A stretch of 64,000 nucleotides of DNA. Source: Phascolarctos cinereus. Taxonomy: Eukaryota; Chordata; Mammalia; Diprotodontia; Phascolarctidae. Both the position numbers and the translations under genes were made by a program. Every line of letters starts with the position of its first letter. Position 1 is the stretch's first letter. The notes beneath the pieces were generated by a model, which saw only the letters and a program-made list of their open reading frames with translations, was not told where the DNA came from and searched no databases. The DNA lies in contig NW_018344068.1 in the NCBI RefSeq assembly GCF_002099425.1, positions 5,132,001-5,196,000 on the forward strand, in the 5' to 3' direction. Shown here one piece after another: positions 20,760 to 30,728 of this stretch.

Positions 20760-21000
20760 ATAGGAGTAATGATAATAGCTTACATTTATACAGCACTTTA
20801 AGGTTTACAAAGAGATTATATACATTATCTCATTTGATTCTCAAGACAACCCTGTGCTATTACAATCCCCATTTCATGGCAGAACAAGGTCAGAGAAGGG
20901 AGACTCAGAGAGGTTATGTCATTTCCACTGGATCACACAGCTAGTGGCTGGTTTCCCTTTCTCCAAGTTTGACACTTATGCCAGTGCTAGACTCTGGAAG
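20760..21000 (-). mobile_element. MIR/Ther-1 SINE, near full length
   Basis: TAATAGCTTACATTTATACA, GCACTTTAAGGTTTACAAAG, CATTATCTCATTTGATTCTC, AGGTTATGTCATTTCCACTG. Confidence 0.82.
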
Positions 21001-21258
21001 TCCTTCTTTCAAATTCCAGCTCTGAAATTGACTAGCTAGGTGCCTATCGGCAAGCCAAGTAATCTCTGTAAGTTTCAGTTTCCTCCTTTGTAAAATGGAA
21101 ATAATTACAATAATTAATAATAATGATGGTGATGATGATTTTATACCCTTAATGCCTACCTCACAGGGTTGTTGGGAAGACCAAGTGAGACAATGTACAG
21201 AACTAGTGCTTTGTAAGCTTTAAAGTGTGACGTAAATCTGCTGTTATTGTTAGTGGGT
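21001..21258 (+). mobile_element. MIR/Ther-1 SINE
   Basis: GTTTCAGTTTCCTCCTTTGT, CCTACCTCACAGGGTTGTTG, GTGCTTTGTAAGCTTTAAAG. A short AAT/GAT-rich tract at 21100-21140 interrupts it. Confidence 0.82.
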
Positions 21259-21267
21259 GGTCAGTTT

Positions 21268-21473
21268 GATTTTAGGGGCAGTGGATAGAGCACCAGACCG
21301 AAAGCCAGGATGAGCTGAGTCCGAATCTGCCCTCAGACACTTACTGAGTGACCCTGGGCAAGTCATTTAACCTTTATTTGCCCTAGTTTCCTCATCTGTA
21401 AAATGGGGAAAATAATAGCACCTACATCCCTGGGTTGTTGTAAAGATCAGATGAGATAATTATAAAGTGCTTA
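21268..21473 (+). mobile_element. MIR/SINE copy
   Basis: AGTGGATAGAGCACCAGACC, GTGACCCTGGGCAAGTCATT, TTTCCTCATCTGTAAAATGG, TTGTAAAGATCAGATGAGAT. Confidence 0.85.
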
Positions 21474-21745
21474 TCCCTCTAGCCTTATCTCCCACTCTCT
21501 GGTACACTCCAAGCTCATTCCTGCCTCTGGGTGTTTGCTTATGTTGTCCTTCCATCTAGAATACCCACCCTTCCCCTTTGCCACCTATGGAATTCCTACT
21601 GAGCTTTGAAGACCCTGTTCCTTCATGAAGTCTTTTTGAGTAATCCTGCATACAGTGACATCTCTCTGTCTACATTTCTAATCACACAGTATCAACACCA
21701 GACACCTGGCTACTCCGTTATGTTTCATCTGTTTTTTTTTTCATT
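21474..21745 (+). mobile_element. L2 LINE fragment
   Basis: CTGGTACACTCCAAGCTCAT, TGCCTCTGGGTGTTTGCTTA, TTCCATCTAGAATACCC and CTGAGCTTTGAAGACCCTGT follow L2 order. Confidence 0.65.
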
Positions 21746-22281
21746 TTGTTTTGTCTCCCCAACCAAACTCAAAACTGAGAACGAGAGAGTACCCCAAGTT
21801 CAAAAGAGTCAAACATCACTCTCCAAGGGTTTGGCAGCTGGGAAGGGTGGAGGGAGACAATAATCATTGAAGACCAGCTCAACTCAATATACTTTATCAA
21901 GTTTTGCCTAGGTGCTAACTTTGTGTTCCAACCCTTCATGAGTCCCTGTAGAAGAAATAGAGAGGGAACAGAGAAGCTTACAGGACGAGGGAGACATTGG
22001 AATAGCTCCCATAATCTCTACCTTCCTTACATGTCAAGGTTACATCTGGTTTCTGGTTAAAGAGATAGAACTCAAGCAAAACAGGCTGTATAGAAGTGCT
22101 AGAGGAATTCAGAAATGGAGGGGATGGGGGTGAGTAGGGGTAGTCATGATGAACATTCATCTGAATCTCTGTAACTAAAGATCGGCTGCTGAAAGATACC
22201 TATACTCTCTTGCCTAGTACTCAAAGGTCTAATGATAAAGGTTTAACAACTGGCTCTCTGAAAAGTATGATTTTTAAAAAA
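21746..22281. other. Unassigned
   Basis: No family recognised. Confidence 0.4.
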
Positions 22282-22460
22282 AGTTTAATATATTTAATAT
22301 ATTATTTAATATATATTATATTAATATATATCATATATTATGTATAAATACATTAATTATATTATTTATATATAATTAATTATATAATATATAAATATAT
22401 AATTACTTACATATATTAATATGTTATATATGATATAAATATATATTTAATATATTATTA
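22282..22460. repeat. AT-rich low-complexity tract
   Basis: About 180 bases of TATATTTAATATA-type sequence, almost free of G and C and rich in short palindromes. Confidence 0.95.
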
Positions 22461-22694
22461 ACTTTTGCTCCATCACTTTCTTCAGTCTAGACAATCAACA
22501 AAACAGTGAATCAAGCCCTGGTTAGTAACATATGTTGATTTCCAAGGCATGAGCTTACACTGAAAAATTTAGCAATCAGCTCTCAGGAAGCAATATGAGC
22601 TGGCTCCAGAAAATCCCTACTCTACTTCTTAAGACCAGTGGGATTTACAGAGAGAAGAGTAAACCACTTCAGGGGTACCTCTCCGATCACTGTC
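22461..22694. other. Unassigned
   Basis: Includes CAGACAATCAACAAAACAG; no family recognised. Confidence 0.4.
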
Positions 22695-23100
22695 AGTAGA
22701 TAGCATGAAATTGTGGGGAAAGTGCAGGATTTCATACCAGAAAGCCTAGATTCACCCCAGATCTCCTACAAACTATTTGTGTAACCATACAATCACTTTA
22801 CCCCTCTTGCTGTTTGGTCATTTGAGTCATGACTCCCTAGTGGGTTTTTCTTGGCAGAGATACTAGAGTGATTTCCTTCTCATTTTACAGAAGAGGAACT
22901 GAGGCAAACAGGGTTAAGTGACTTGCCCAGGGTCACAAAGCTAGTAAGTGTCTGAGGCCAGATTTGAATTCATGAAAATGAGCCTTCCTGATTTCAGGCC
23001 CAGCATGCTATCCACTGCCCCCTAGCTGCCTCTCTGGGGCACAGTTTCCTACAAATGATGGAATTGAACTAAATAGGCTATAAAGTCCCTTCAATTCTAG
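22695..23100 (+). mobile_element. MIR SINE, split by an RTE-type SINE
   Basis: Left: CAGAAAGCCTAGATTCACCC, TGTGTAACCATACAATCACT. Right after the insertion: GGGGCACAGTTTCCTACAA, GATGGAATTGAACTAAATAG, AAGTCCCTTCAATTCTAG. Confidence 0.75.
22811..23032 (-). mobile_element. Marsupial SINE with RTE/BovB-like tail, reverse
   Basis: TTTTTCTTGGCAGAGATACT and CATTTTACAGAAGAGG mark the RTE-type end. GTGACTTGCCCAGGGTCACA and the head GCCCCCTAGCTGCCTC complete it. Confidence 0.88.
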
Positions 23101-23101
23101 T

Positions 23102-23460
23102 CGATAAACATTTATAAGACCCCGATTATATGCAAAGTACTATGGTACATGCAGGGATTACAATGACAAACATAAACTAGTCCTTGCCTTCAAGGACGTT
23201 AATTGTTCTACTTGAGGAGGGGAGTTCTACTCGGGCAGATATAACATGTACACTGATGCCAAGTATTTGCAAAGTAATATAAATAATTTCAAATGGAAGA
23301 GAATACTAACCATTGTGGGTGGAGATGGTAGAATCAGGAGATGCCTGATGTAGAAGATGGTAACTGAACTATGCATTGACAGAGGTTAGAATTTCTCCCA
23401 GGCAAGCGGAGATGGAAGAGGAAGGCACATATTACAGACAATGGGAGACCACCTGTGCCA
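23102..23460 (-). mobile_element. L2 LINE 3' region, reverse
   Basis: ATAAACATTTATAAGACCCC, GGTACATGCAGGGATTACAA, CCTTCAAGGACGTTAATTG, then diverged L2 body. Confidence 0.7.
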
Positions 23461-23937
23461 TGACATTAACTGGCCTCCAACTATCCCCTACACCAGGTGT
23501 TCCTTGATGCCCTCTTCCCCAGCTGTGCAAACAGGCATATAGAGAGAGTTTGAAGGAAAGAGGACACGTTCTCCCTTGGGAACCAGGAAAAGCAGTGTTC
23601 ATTGCTCAGTAGCAGTACCTTTCCGTCAAGGTTTGCTAATGACTTCACAAAGATGTTGACAGGAACAGAACAATTAGCCCCTGAACGTAACATCCCTGTT
23701 TCCTACAAGGTAATTTCCCTGGAGAACAGGAACGTTGATGATGAACTCTCATAGAACTCGATAATTCATAGGACTCCTTGGAGAGAACTACCAGTTACAT
23801 CTGATTGTTACAGCAGTTTCAATAAAACCTCTGCCTCCCACAAACCTTATTTACACTGACGGGCAGCATGAATACCAGATTGGTATTTATTACTAAAGTT
23901 TGCAAGGCCTACATCTGCTCCTGCTTCTCCAATGGGT
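23461..23937. other. Unassigned
   Basis: No repeat or coding signal recognised; one 70-codon reverse frame without a recognisable product. Confidence 0.4.
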
Positions 23938-24465
23938 CTATAATACTACTAGTCCACATTTATATGCTGTTTTCCAGTCTCTAAAGTACTTCCCTTACTA
24001 CCATCCTGTGAAGTAGGGGTGGCAATATAATAATCCCCAATTAGCAGAAAAGGAAACAGAGTCTTAAAGAGGGTCACATAGATAGATAGTCCATGTCAGA
24101 GCCAGGATTTGAACGAGGTCTGGCATAGTGGAAAAGGCACTGGATTTGGAATAAGGAGGTGAAGATTTGGAGTCCTGGTTTTGCCTCTTACTGGCTATGT
24201 GAACAATTATTTTACCTCTCTGAGCCTCAGTTTCTTTATCTGTTAAAATGGGGATCATCTCCAATCTCTACTGGGTCTAAATCCCATGATTATGTTATTT
24301 TCCCACAATATGATATTGATACCAATCCAAGGGACCTCCAAATGAATGAAAAAGAAGTAACTTCCCAAAGGCCACACAGCTAGCATCTGAGGCAGAATTA
24401 GAATTCAGGTCTTCCTGACTCCCAGCCCAACGCTGTATTCACTGCACCACCCAGCTGCCCTCAGA
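23938..24465. mobile_element. Three MIR copies, alternating strands
   Basis: 23938-24118 is reverse (AAAGGAAACAGAGTCTTAAA, AGCCAGGATTTGAACGAGG). 24119-24296 is forward (CATAGTGGAAAAGGCACTGG, GAGCCTCAGTTTCTTTATCT). 24330-24465 is reverse (AAGTAACTTCCCAAAGGCCA, CTTCCTGACTCCCAGCCC, CACCACCCAGCTGCCC). Confidence 0.82.
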
Positions 24466-24558
24466 GAGATTTATGACTAGAAAAAGTCAGGAAGACCTGA
24501 CTTCCAATTCTTTCTCAGACACTAGCCCCATGACCCTGGGCAAGTCATATAATCTCTG

Positions 24559-24560
<2 letters not shown>

Positions 24561-24599
<39 letters not shown>

Positions 24600-24649
24600 C
24601 TTTGTGTCTTTGTGTGTATGTGTCTATGTATGTATGCATGCATATGTGG

Positions 24650-24690
<41 letters not shown>
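24561..24690. repeat. (CA)n then (TG)n, mutually complementary
   Basis: About 19 CA units at 24561-24598 and about 17 TG units at 24655-24689, 56 bases apart; the two blocks can pair as a long hairpin. Confidence 0.95.
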
Positions 24691-24691
<1 letters not shown>

Positions 24692-25015
24692 CACACACAC
24701 ATATATGCTTAATTTTAGCCTTGGGCGAGGGGGGGGGAGAATAAGGTAAAAAGTGTACAGCAGAGAACAAAAGAAAATTTACAAGGAAGCAAAGAAAAGA
24801 TGGACATTTTCAGTACAAAGCATAGTATTTATTATATAGGCTTTCTTGAAATGGAAACTTATTACTGTATATTTTGAATCCTCTCTTACATTCTGCCCCT
24901 GCACATGGCAATGCTTTTTTTTCTTTTCTTATTTTGTATTATTTTAGTTTTAGTATTCAAGTTTGTTTTTCTCTTTTATCTTATATTTAAATTTAAATTA
25001 AAAATTACAAAAAAA
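24564..25015 (+). mobile_element. Unclassified retroposon with A-rich end and 13-bp duplication
   Basis: AATCTCTGTTCAC lies at 24551-24563 and again, identical, at 25016-25028, so the 452 bases between were inserted into the MIR. The insert starts in (CA)n, has a (TG)n block, GATAAGG/AAAAAGTGTACAGCAG-type text, CAGTACAAAGCATAGTATTT, a T-rich end section and an A-run. This looks like a 5'-truncated LINE 3' UTR, but I do not recognise the family. Confidence 0.8.
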
Positions 25016-25217
25016 AATCTCTGTTCACTTCAGTTTCCATACCTATAAAATAGAAATAATGGAAGCACCTACTATCCAAGGTTGTTGTTCTGAGATAATA
25101 ATTAAGTGCTTTGCAAATCCTAAAGTGTTATATAAAAACTTATTATTATTATTATTATTATTCCTTCTCTCCATTCACATAGCACACATAATTGTACAAG
25201 CTCAAAAGCTGCCTTAA

Positions 25218-25372
25218 TTCTCTTCATGCTAAAATCTCCCTTTATAATGGAACCTTTTTGAGGGACTGTTTTATTTGCTTGTGTTTGGATCCCCAGTTCT
25301 TAGCACAGTGCCTGGCACATAGTAAGCACTTAATAAATGCTCTATCCATCCATCAATCTATCTATCTACCTA
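25218..25372 (+). mobile_element. L2 LINE 3' tail
   Basis: TTTTGAGGGACTGTTTTATT, GGATCCCCAGTTCTTAGCAC, AGTGCCTGGCACATAGTAAG, CACTTAATAAATGC. Well preserved. Confidence 0.88.
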
Positions 25373-25493
25373 AAAGGATATCTTACCTCTATATCCAATA
25401 CATAAGAAAAGCAACTAAAAACGTTGCTGATTCAGGCGGACTGCTATGACCTGCAATCCTGTTCTTATAATAGCATCTTACAACTGTATGTTG

Positions 25494-25741
25494 GGACAGC
25501 TAGATGGTGCAGTGATACAGATCACTGGGCTTGGAATCAAGAAGACTCATCTTCATGAATTCAAATCTGGCCTCAGACACTTACTAGCTGTGTGACCCTG
25601 GGCAAGACACTTAACCCTATTTGCCTCAGTTCTCCAACTATAAAATGAGTTGGAGAAGGAATTGGCAAATCACTTCAATATCTTTGTCAAAAAAATCCCA
25701 AATGGGGCCATGGGTCAAACATAACTGAACAACAACAGTAA
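25494..25741 (+). mobile_element. Marsupial SINE with RTE/BovB-like tail
   Basis: GACAGCTAGATGGTGCAG, GCTGTGTGACCCTGGGCAAG, TAAAATGAGTTGGAGAAGG, ending AACTGAACAACAACAG. Flanks CAACTGTATGTTG / TAACTTTATGTTG (25481, 25742) agree at 11 of 13 positions. Confidence 0.92.
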
Positions 25742-25821
25742 TAACTTTATGTTGCTCCCCAAAGTGTGGTCATCACAAAAAATATGAGACAGGCAATACA
25801 AATTCACTTATATAATAAATC

Positions 25822-26022
25822 AGACTACTATAGCATCTTAAGTTTACCAAGCATTTTCCCCAAAACAACTCTGGGAGATAGAAATACGGGTACTATTACC
25901 CTGTTTTACAGATGAGAAAACTGGGACCTAGAGAAGTTGAATGGTTTGTCCAAAGCCACAAAGCTAGTCTTGCCACACAGTTTTATCCAGTGATGAGGAC
26001 CTACCCACTTTCTTAACCACTC
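25822..26022 (-). mobile_element. MIR SINE
   Basis: TTTTACAGATGAGAAAACTG, GAATGGTTTGTCCAAAGCCA and a diverged head. Confidence 0.78.
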
Positions 26023-26024
26023 AG

Positions 26025-26815
26025 GTTTAAAATCTTAGAGCCCTCCTTGCCTCTGCCTTCTTCATTCCTCATATCAATTGATTGCCCAGTCTTATGGATT
26101 CTTTAATCTCAACACTCCTTGTATCCATCCTGTTTTCTCTACTTCTTCAGCCACCTAGTTCAGGCTTTCATGCCCTCTTGTCTGGACTGTGGTAATGGTT
26201 GACTAATTTCCAGTCTGCCTTCTCTCTAACCCATCTTCTTCATAGCTGCCAAAATAACATCCCTAAATTACTGATCTGGCCATGATCCTTCCTGCTCAAA
26301 AATCTTCAGTGGCTCCCTACTACTGCCTTTAGAATAAAATACAAACCTCTGAGTTAAGCCCTCCACAATCTGACTCCCACCTTCCCTTCCAGACATATTT
26401 TTTATCACTCTCCTTCATATACCATAGAACTAGCCTGCCTCCTACTCCCCTAACCCTGCATATCATCTCCTGTGTCCAAGGCTTTGTGTAGATTATCCCG
26501 CATGCTTGGAGTGTGCTCTTTTCTCATCTCTGCCTTTTAGAATCCTTAGCTTCCATCAAGGCTCAGTTCAGGGATCTCCTCCTGTGGGAAACCCTTTCCC
26601 ATCTCCAGGTTGGCAGTGCTCTCTTTCTCCTCCAATTATATTTGCTTATCTGCTTACCCTGTCAAAATAGAAGCTCCTCAAAGGTAGGGACTATTTTCTG
26701 TTTGTGTCTCTATCCCCAGAGTCCTGCAATATTAAGGGATTAATATTTCCTTCAATTAATATCTCACATATTAATATAATATTTAATTAATATTTGTTGA
26801 ATTAAATTGAACCAA
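26025..26815 (+). mobile_element. L2 LINE 3' region, ~790 bases
   Basis: A continuous L2 end: TTCATAGCTGCCAAAATAAC, GGCCATGATCCTTCCTGCTC, AAATCTTCAGTGGCTCCCTA, TAAGCCCTCCACAATCTGAC, AGAATCCTTAGCTTCCATCA, AGCTCCTCAAAGGTAGGGAC. The tail has decayed into TTAATATT repeats. Confidence 0.88.
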
Positions 26816-26937
26816 GATTGAACTCTAAATCATCGGACTGTTAGACTTTTTTCTCCTTCATCATACTGTCTATCTAAGGTACAACTGGGCTTAGCTTCTT
26901 TGATTTGCATTTGTGTGTATATAAATACATATATGGA

Positions 26938-26940
26938 GAT

Positions 26941-26998
<58 letters not shown>
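26938..26998. repeat. (GATA)n microsatellite
   Basis: About 15 uninterrupted TAGA units. Confidence 0.98.
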
Positions 26999-27018
26999 GT
27001 ATATATATGTAACATGTA

Positions 27019-27336
27019 CAGTTATCCCTTCCACATCACAGTGGTTAAGGGCACAGCACCCCTGCAATCCGGAAAATCCATGTAACATGTTTTGGCCCTC
27101 ACTTCATACCAGAGAAGAAGTTTGAAGTATTATCGTATTAAAAAATATTACATGTTGATCTTATACAATACTATACATATATTTTATGCATTTCTTAGTT
27201 TCTAAACTTTTTCTGTGTTGTCTACTAGTTTTGCGTGCTTCCATAAAACTCCCTAAAATTCCCATTTAAATTTTTATGCTGACTCACAATATGGCAAAAC
27301 TACAATGGGGAAAGCTGCAATGTGGAAGGCTATTTA
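27019..27336. mobile_element. Tc1/mariner (pogo/Tigger-like) MITE
   Basis: Left end CAGTTATCCCTTCCACATCA; right end GCTGCAATGTGGAAGGCTAT is its diverged inverted counterpart (CCTTCCACATTGCAGC when reversed). Flanked by TA on both sides. No transposase frame. It was probably a non-autonomous deletion product of a pogo-type element. Confidence 0.65.
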
Positions 27337-27656
27337 TATAGATATATACTGCCTAGAGTCTTCTTTTCCCTTCTGGCCCCTTTCTCTGAAAAGAATTGGG
27401 ACCTATGTGTCTTCTCTCTCAAAGCTGGAAGTCAGAAGACTAAGATCTCTCATCTCTCAAGCTCTCACCAGCTTGGGTAGTCAATCTCTGCCAATGAGGA
27501 TAGTGTCATGCAAATGGACTGTGAGCCAAAGGTCATGTAGATAAATTTTTCTACCCCAAATCAATACTGTCCACTAAATTTAATTCCAAATCATTTTTAG
27601 GAACTATCTTGCAGTGAAGAAGACCATTGAACATGCTAACAAAAAATTTCCTTAGG
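27337..27656. other. Unassigned
   Basis: A 79-codon frame (27305-27544) starts inside the MITE, so it is not a gene. Confidence 0.4.
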
Positions 27657-27961
27657 AATGTATATGTAGAGCCTGTATCAGATTGCATGCTGTCTTGGGG
27701 AGGGAGGTGGGGAGGGAGAGGGAGAAAATTTAAAACTCAAAAGTTTATGGAAAGGGGCAGCTAGGTGGCACAGTGGATAGAGCTCCCGCCTTGGAGTCAG
27801 GAGGACCTGAGTTCAAATCTGGCCTCAGACACTTGACACACTTACTAGCTGTGTGACCCTGGGCAAGTCACTTAACCCCAATTGCCCTGCCAAAAAGCAA
27901 AAAGAAAAAAAGGCTTGTGAAAGTGATTGTTGAAAACTAAAAATAAATTAATTAATTTTTT
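27657..27961 (+). mobile_element. Very short L1 insertion, split by a SINE
   Basis: Only about 150 bases of L1 3' UTR (AATGTATATGTAGAGCCTG, GGGGAGGGAGGTGGGGAGGG, GTGATTGTTGAAAACTAAAA). AAAAATTTCCTTAGG at 27642-27656 and AAAAATCTCCTTAGG at 27962-27976 form a 15-bp target duplication with one difference. Confidence 0.93.
27754..27910 (+). mobile_element. Marsupial short SINE inside the L1
   Basis: Near-consensus full copy: GGGGCAGCTAGGTGGCACAG, GGAGTCAGGAGGACCTGAGT, GCTGTGTGACCCTGGGCAAG. Flanking TTTATGGAAA / CTTGTGAAA form a diverged duplication. Confidence 0.94.
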
Positions 27962-28104
27962 AAAAATCTCCTTAGGTCCGTGTATGGAAATGTAATTAAT
28001 CCCCGCTAGTCAGACACGTTCTTTGGGCTGTATTGTAGGGATGAATTAGTACTGAGCATCACTTTTTTATGACTAAAGATGTACATTTGTGACATAGATT
28101 TCCT

Positions 28105-28430
28105 TGCCAAGGTTAGCTCTCAGTCTATAGATATGAGTAGGTCTCAGTCTTGAGATTGAGGTCAGGGTCACGGGGGGGTAAAGTTTAAGGCTAAGTCCAG
28201 AACTATAGTTTGGGCCTGGTCTAAGTATTTGGGTTTAGTCTGAGGCTAAGGTCAGTGATGAATCTAGGGGTGTGCCTATCTCTGGGACCAGGGCTCAATC
28301 TGAGGCTAGGTCAGGATTCATTTTGGCTCTGGAGAGGATTGAGACTGCAGCCAAGGTTAAGGGTCTTTCTGTGACCTGAGTTATGAGCATTCTGAGGCTG
28401 GGATCAGGGGTCACTCTGTGTCAGCTGTCA
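28105..28430. repeat. Decayed minisatellite, unit ~40-60 bases
   Basis: A core like TCTGAGGCTAAGGTCAG recurs at about 28147, 28240, 28300 and 28391, with weaker units near 28187 and 28342. Examples: AGTCTGAGGCTAAGGTCAG, AATCTGAGGCTAGGTCAGG, TTCTGAGGCTGGGATCAGG. Spacing is irregular, so it is an old array. Confidence 0.6.
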
Positions 28431-29093
28431 TCAAGCTTAGTAGGAGGCTGGGGGAAAAAAAGCTTTTTGATGTCTAATGCTGACAGGAAAATAAAAGGCT
28501 TGAATCCATTCCTTGACCACCTTTTTAGCAAGCTCTAAGTGAGGTAAAAATATCCAGGGTATGAAACTCAAGCTCTGAGCCCTTCTTAGATGCTAAACCT
28601 GTGATACAGAAGACTCCAGTCTTATCCCTCTTTTTAATGTTCTGTTATCTGTTGGTAAGAGTAGAAGATAGGCACCTTTAGGATTTTCTTTAAACGTCCA
28701 AGCAGCTTAGTGTCTCCTATTAGAACAGGGAAAGGGCGGCTGCAAACCTAGCTGTAACAAAAGGCCAGCTCAGCAAAGTTTGTCTACAGCCACCCCCAGG
28801 TGCCCTCTCTGTGCCCTTGACTTTTTCCCCAGCTCGAGTGCAGATTTCCTACAGGAAATCTGTCCCTCTTCAGGACAGCATCAGACAAGCTTGCTTTTTC
28901 TGAAGTTTTAGGGACTGAATATAAGCTCCCATCCCATCCCCAGAGGTGGGGTACATTTTGATAGAGGAATCCAGGAAGGGAAAGACTTACCGAACTCCCA
29001 ATGGAATGGCACTCAAATGGAGCAATTATAGGCAGCATAGGAAGAAATTCTCATAGGTTTCTTAATACTCCTTACATGAACCCCGTTTATGGA
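28431..29093. other. Unassigned
   Basis: No repeat recognised. An 84-codon reverse frame (28784-29038) has no recognisable product. Confidence 0.35.
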
Positions 29094-29315
29094 TAGCAAT
29101 AATAATAAACTATGTTCATGTAGTATATTAAGGTTCACAAGCACTTTTCATACATCATCTCATTTGAGTCCCACAATAACCTTGTGTTTCAGTCATGGTT
29201 GTCTCCATTTCACAGAAGAAGAAACTGAGGCCAAAAGAGGGTAAATGCCTTGTCCAGGGTTATTTATCTAGTAAGTGCCTGAAGTAGGATTTAAACCCAG
29301 GTATTCCTGACCTCA
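29094..29315 (-). mobile_element. MIR/Ther-1 SINE, near full length
   Basis: ACATCATCTCATTTGAGTCC, TTTCACAGAAGAAGAAACTG, TGCCTTGTCCAGGGTTATTT, TTTAAACCCAGGTATTCCTG. Confidence 0.85.
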
Positions 29316-29337
29316 GTTTCTCCCTTTCCTTCCCCTC

Positions 29338-29338
<1 letters not shown>

Positions 29339-29374
<36 letters not shown>

Positions 29375-29476
29375 TCTCTCTCTCCTCTTCCTCTCTCCCT
29401 CTCCTCTCCCTCTCCTCTCCCTCTCCCTCTCCCTCTCCCTCTCCCTCTCCTCTCCCTCTCCCTCTCCCTCTCTCTC

Positions 29477-29548
<72 letters not shown>
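29339..29548. repeat. (TC)n / (CCCTCT)n polypyrimidine tract
   Basis: About 210 bases of pure pyrimidine on the top strand: (TC)n, a CCCTCT hexamer block, then (TC)n again. Confidence 0.97.
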
Positions 29549-29549
<1 letters not shown>

Positions 29550-29559
29550 AGTTTAGTCG

Positions 29560-29905
29560 ACCCTGGCTGTTCTTTATTTTGAAAGTTGCTTTTCTTCATT
29601 GAAGCGAACAGAAAATGCTGACAGGTGTTGCTTATGTAACTTCCATTTAATATCAGGTTTTGCTGACAAAAGACACCAGTCCTGGAGAGAGGCAGTACAA
29701 CTCTGACTGCGCAATGAATCTGAGGGGGTCTGTGTTTCCCCTCACACTGCTAACTCACTGCACCATCAGAGTCTGCCACATTTAATTAATGTCTCATCCA
29801 AAGGTTACTGGAGAGGACGATGTGAGTTTTGCTTATTAAAGGAGATTAATCTATCAAGGCAGGTATATTTTAATTAAATGGGAAAACATATCTATGTTTC
29901 AAATG
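29560..29905. promoter_or_regulatory. Repeat-free block, candidate conserved enhancer
   Basis: No repeat text. It has an E-box CAGGTG (29622-29627), TTGCTTATGTAAC, ATTTAATTAATGTC, the palindromic GATTAATC (29844-29851), and TTTAATTAAATG. This mix of E-box and paired TAAT sites is common in developmental enhancers. The function is inferred. Confidence 0.35.
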
Positions 29906-30077
29906 GGAATTTCCCATGAGCAAAGAAAATAAATCGCACAAGATGTGTGTGTGTGTTTTAAAATAGATTTTGACACCCATCTGAAAGAAGTCTTCTGTCT
30001 TCTCTAGAAGAAATAGGTTCCCCCTCCCAGAAATCTTTACCTCTTCTATCTTATTGAGGTAAACACAACCATGTTCT

Positions 30078-30520
30078 TGAGTCGGCATACATGCATTCAA
30101 CAAGCATTTTCTATGTACACAGCCTACCACTCAACACAGAAGGGCAGAAACTACTCGGTCCCTGCTCCCAGGAAGTTTCCAATCTAATAGGGGAAATCAG
30201 ACTTGAACATAGGTAACTATACTACTAGGAAGGATGTGTTAATTGTACCAGAAAGTGTGGAAGCAGTGCTTTGGAAGTTCAGAGGAGAGAAATACAATTT
30301 CTAGATAGTGAAAATCAAACATTTCATGGTGGAGATGGCATTAGAGTTGGGTGTAGAATGCAGGGGAGGGCATTTCAGGTGAAGTGAATGGCATTAGTAA
30401 ACAGAGTACACATTTCATGTTTATGGACAATGAGGAGACCTTTTTGGTTGAAAGAAAAGGTTGAGGGAGATATTGTCTCTGGAAAGTGGGTGGTGCTTTT
30501 GGAAAGTATTGGCTTGAATC
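30078..30520 (-). mobile_element. L2 LINE 3' region, reverse
   Basis: TGCATTCAACAAGCATTTTC, GGTCCCTGCTCCCAGGAAGT, TCCAATCTAATAGGGGAAAT, then GGAGGGCATTTCAGGTGAAG. Confidence 0.75.
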
Positions 30521-30544
30521 AGGTAACTATAACATTAAGAAGGA

Positions 30545-30728
30545 TGTGCTAATTGGGAAAGTCTTAGAGATCTTGCTCCCATATAATCCCAGTCTGCCAT
30601 CTATTACCTATGTGACCTTGGGCAAGTCATTTAACTTCTCTAGGCCTCAGTTTCCTCATCCATCGAATTCAGGGAAAGGACTAAACAACCTCCTTAAGTC
30701 CCTTTCATATTGAAATCTATGATCCTAT
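30545..30728 (+). mobile_element. MIR SINE
   Basis: ACCTATGTGACCTTGGGCAA, GGCCTCAGTTTCCTCATCCA, AAGTCCCTTTCATATTGAAA, TCTATGATCCTATGG. Confidence 0.85.

Larger units (their letters stand above)
24475..25165 (+). mobile_element. MIR SINE, split by a retroposon
   Basis: 24481-24563 has CAGACACTAGCCCCATGACC and CTGGGCAAGTCATATAATCT. 25016-25165 completes it: CACTTCAGTTTCCATACCTA, CACCTACTATCCAAGGTTGT, AAGTGCTTTGCAAATCCTAA, ending in (TTA)n at 25138-25163. Confidence 0.85.
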
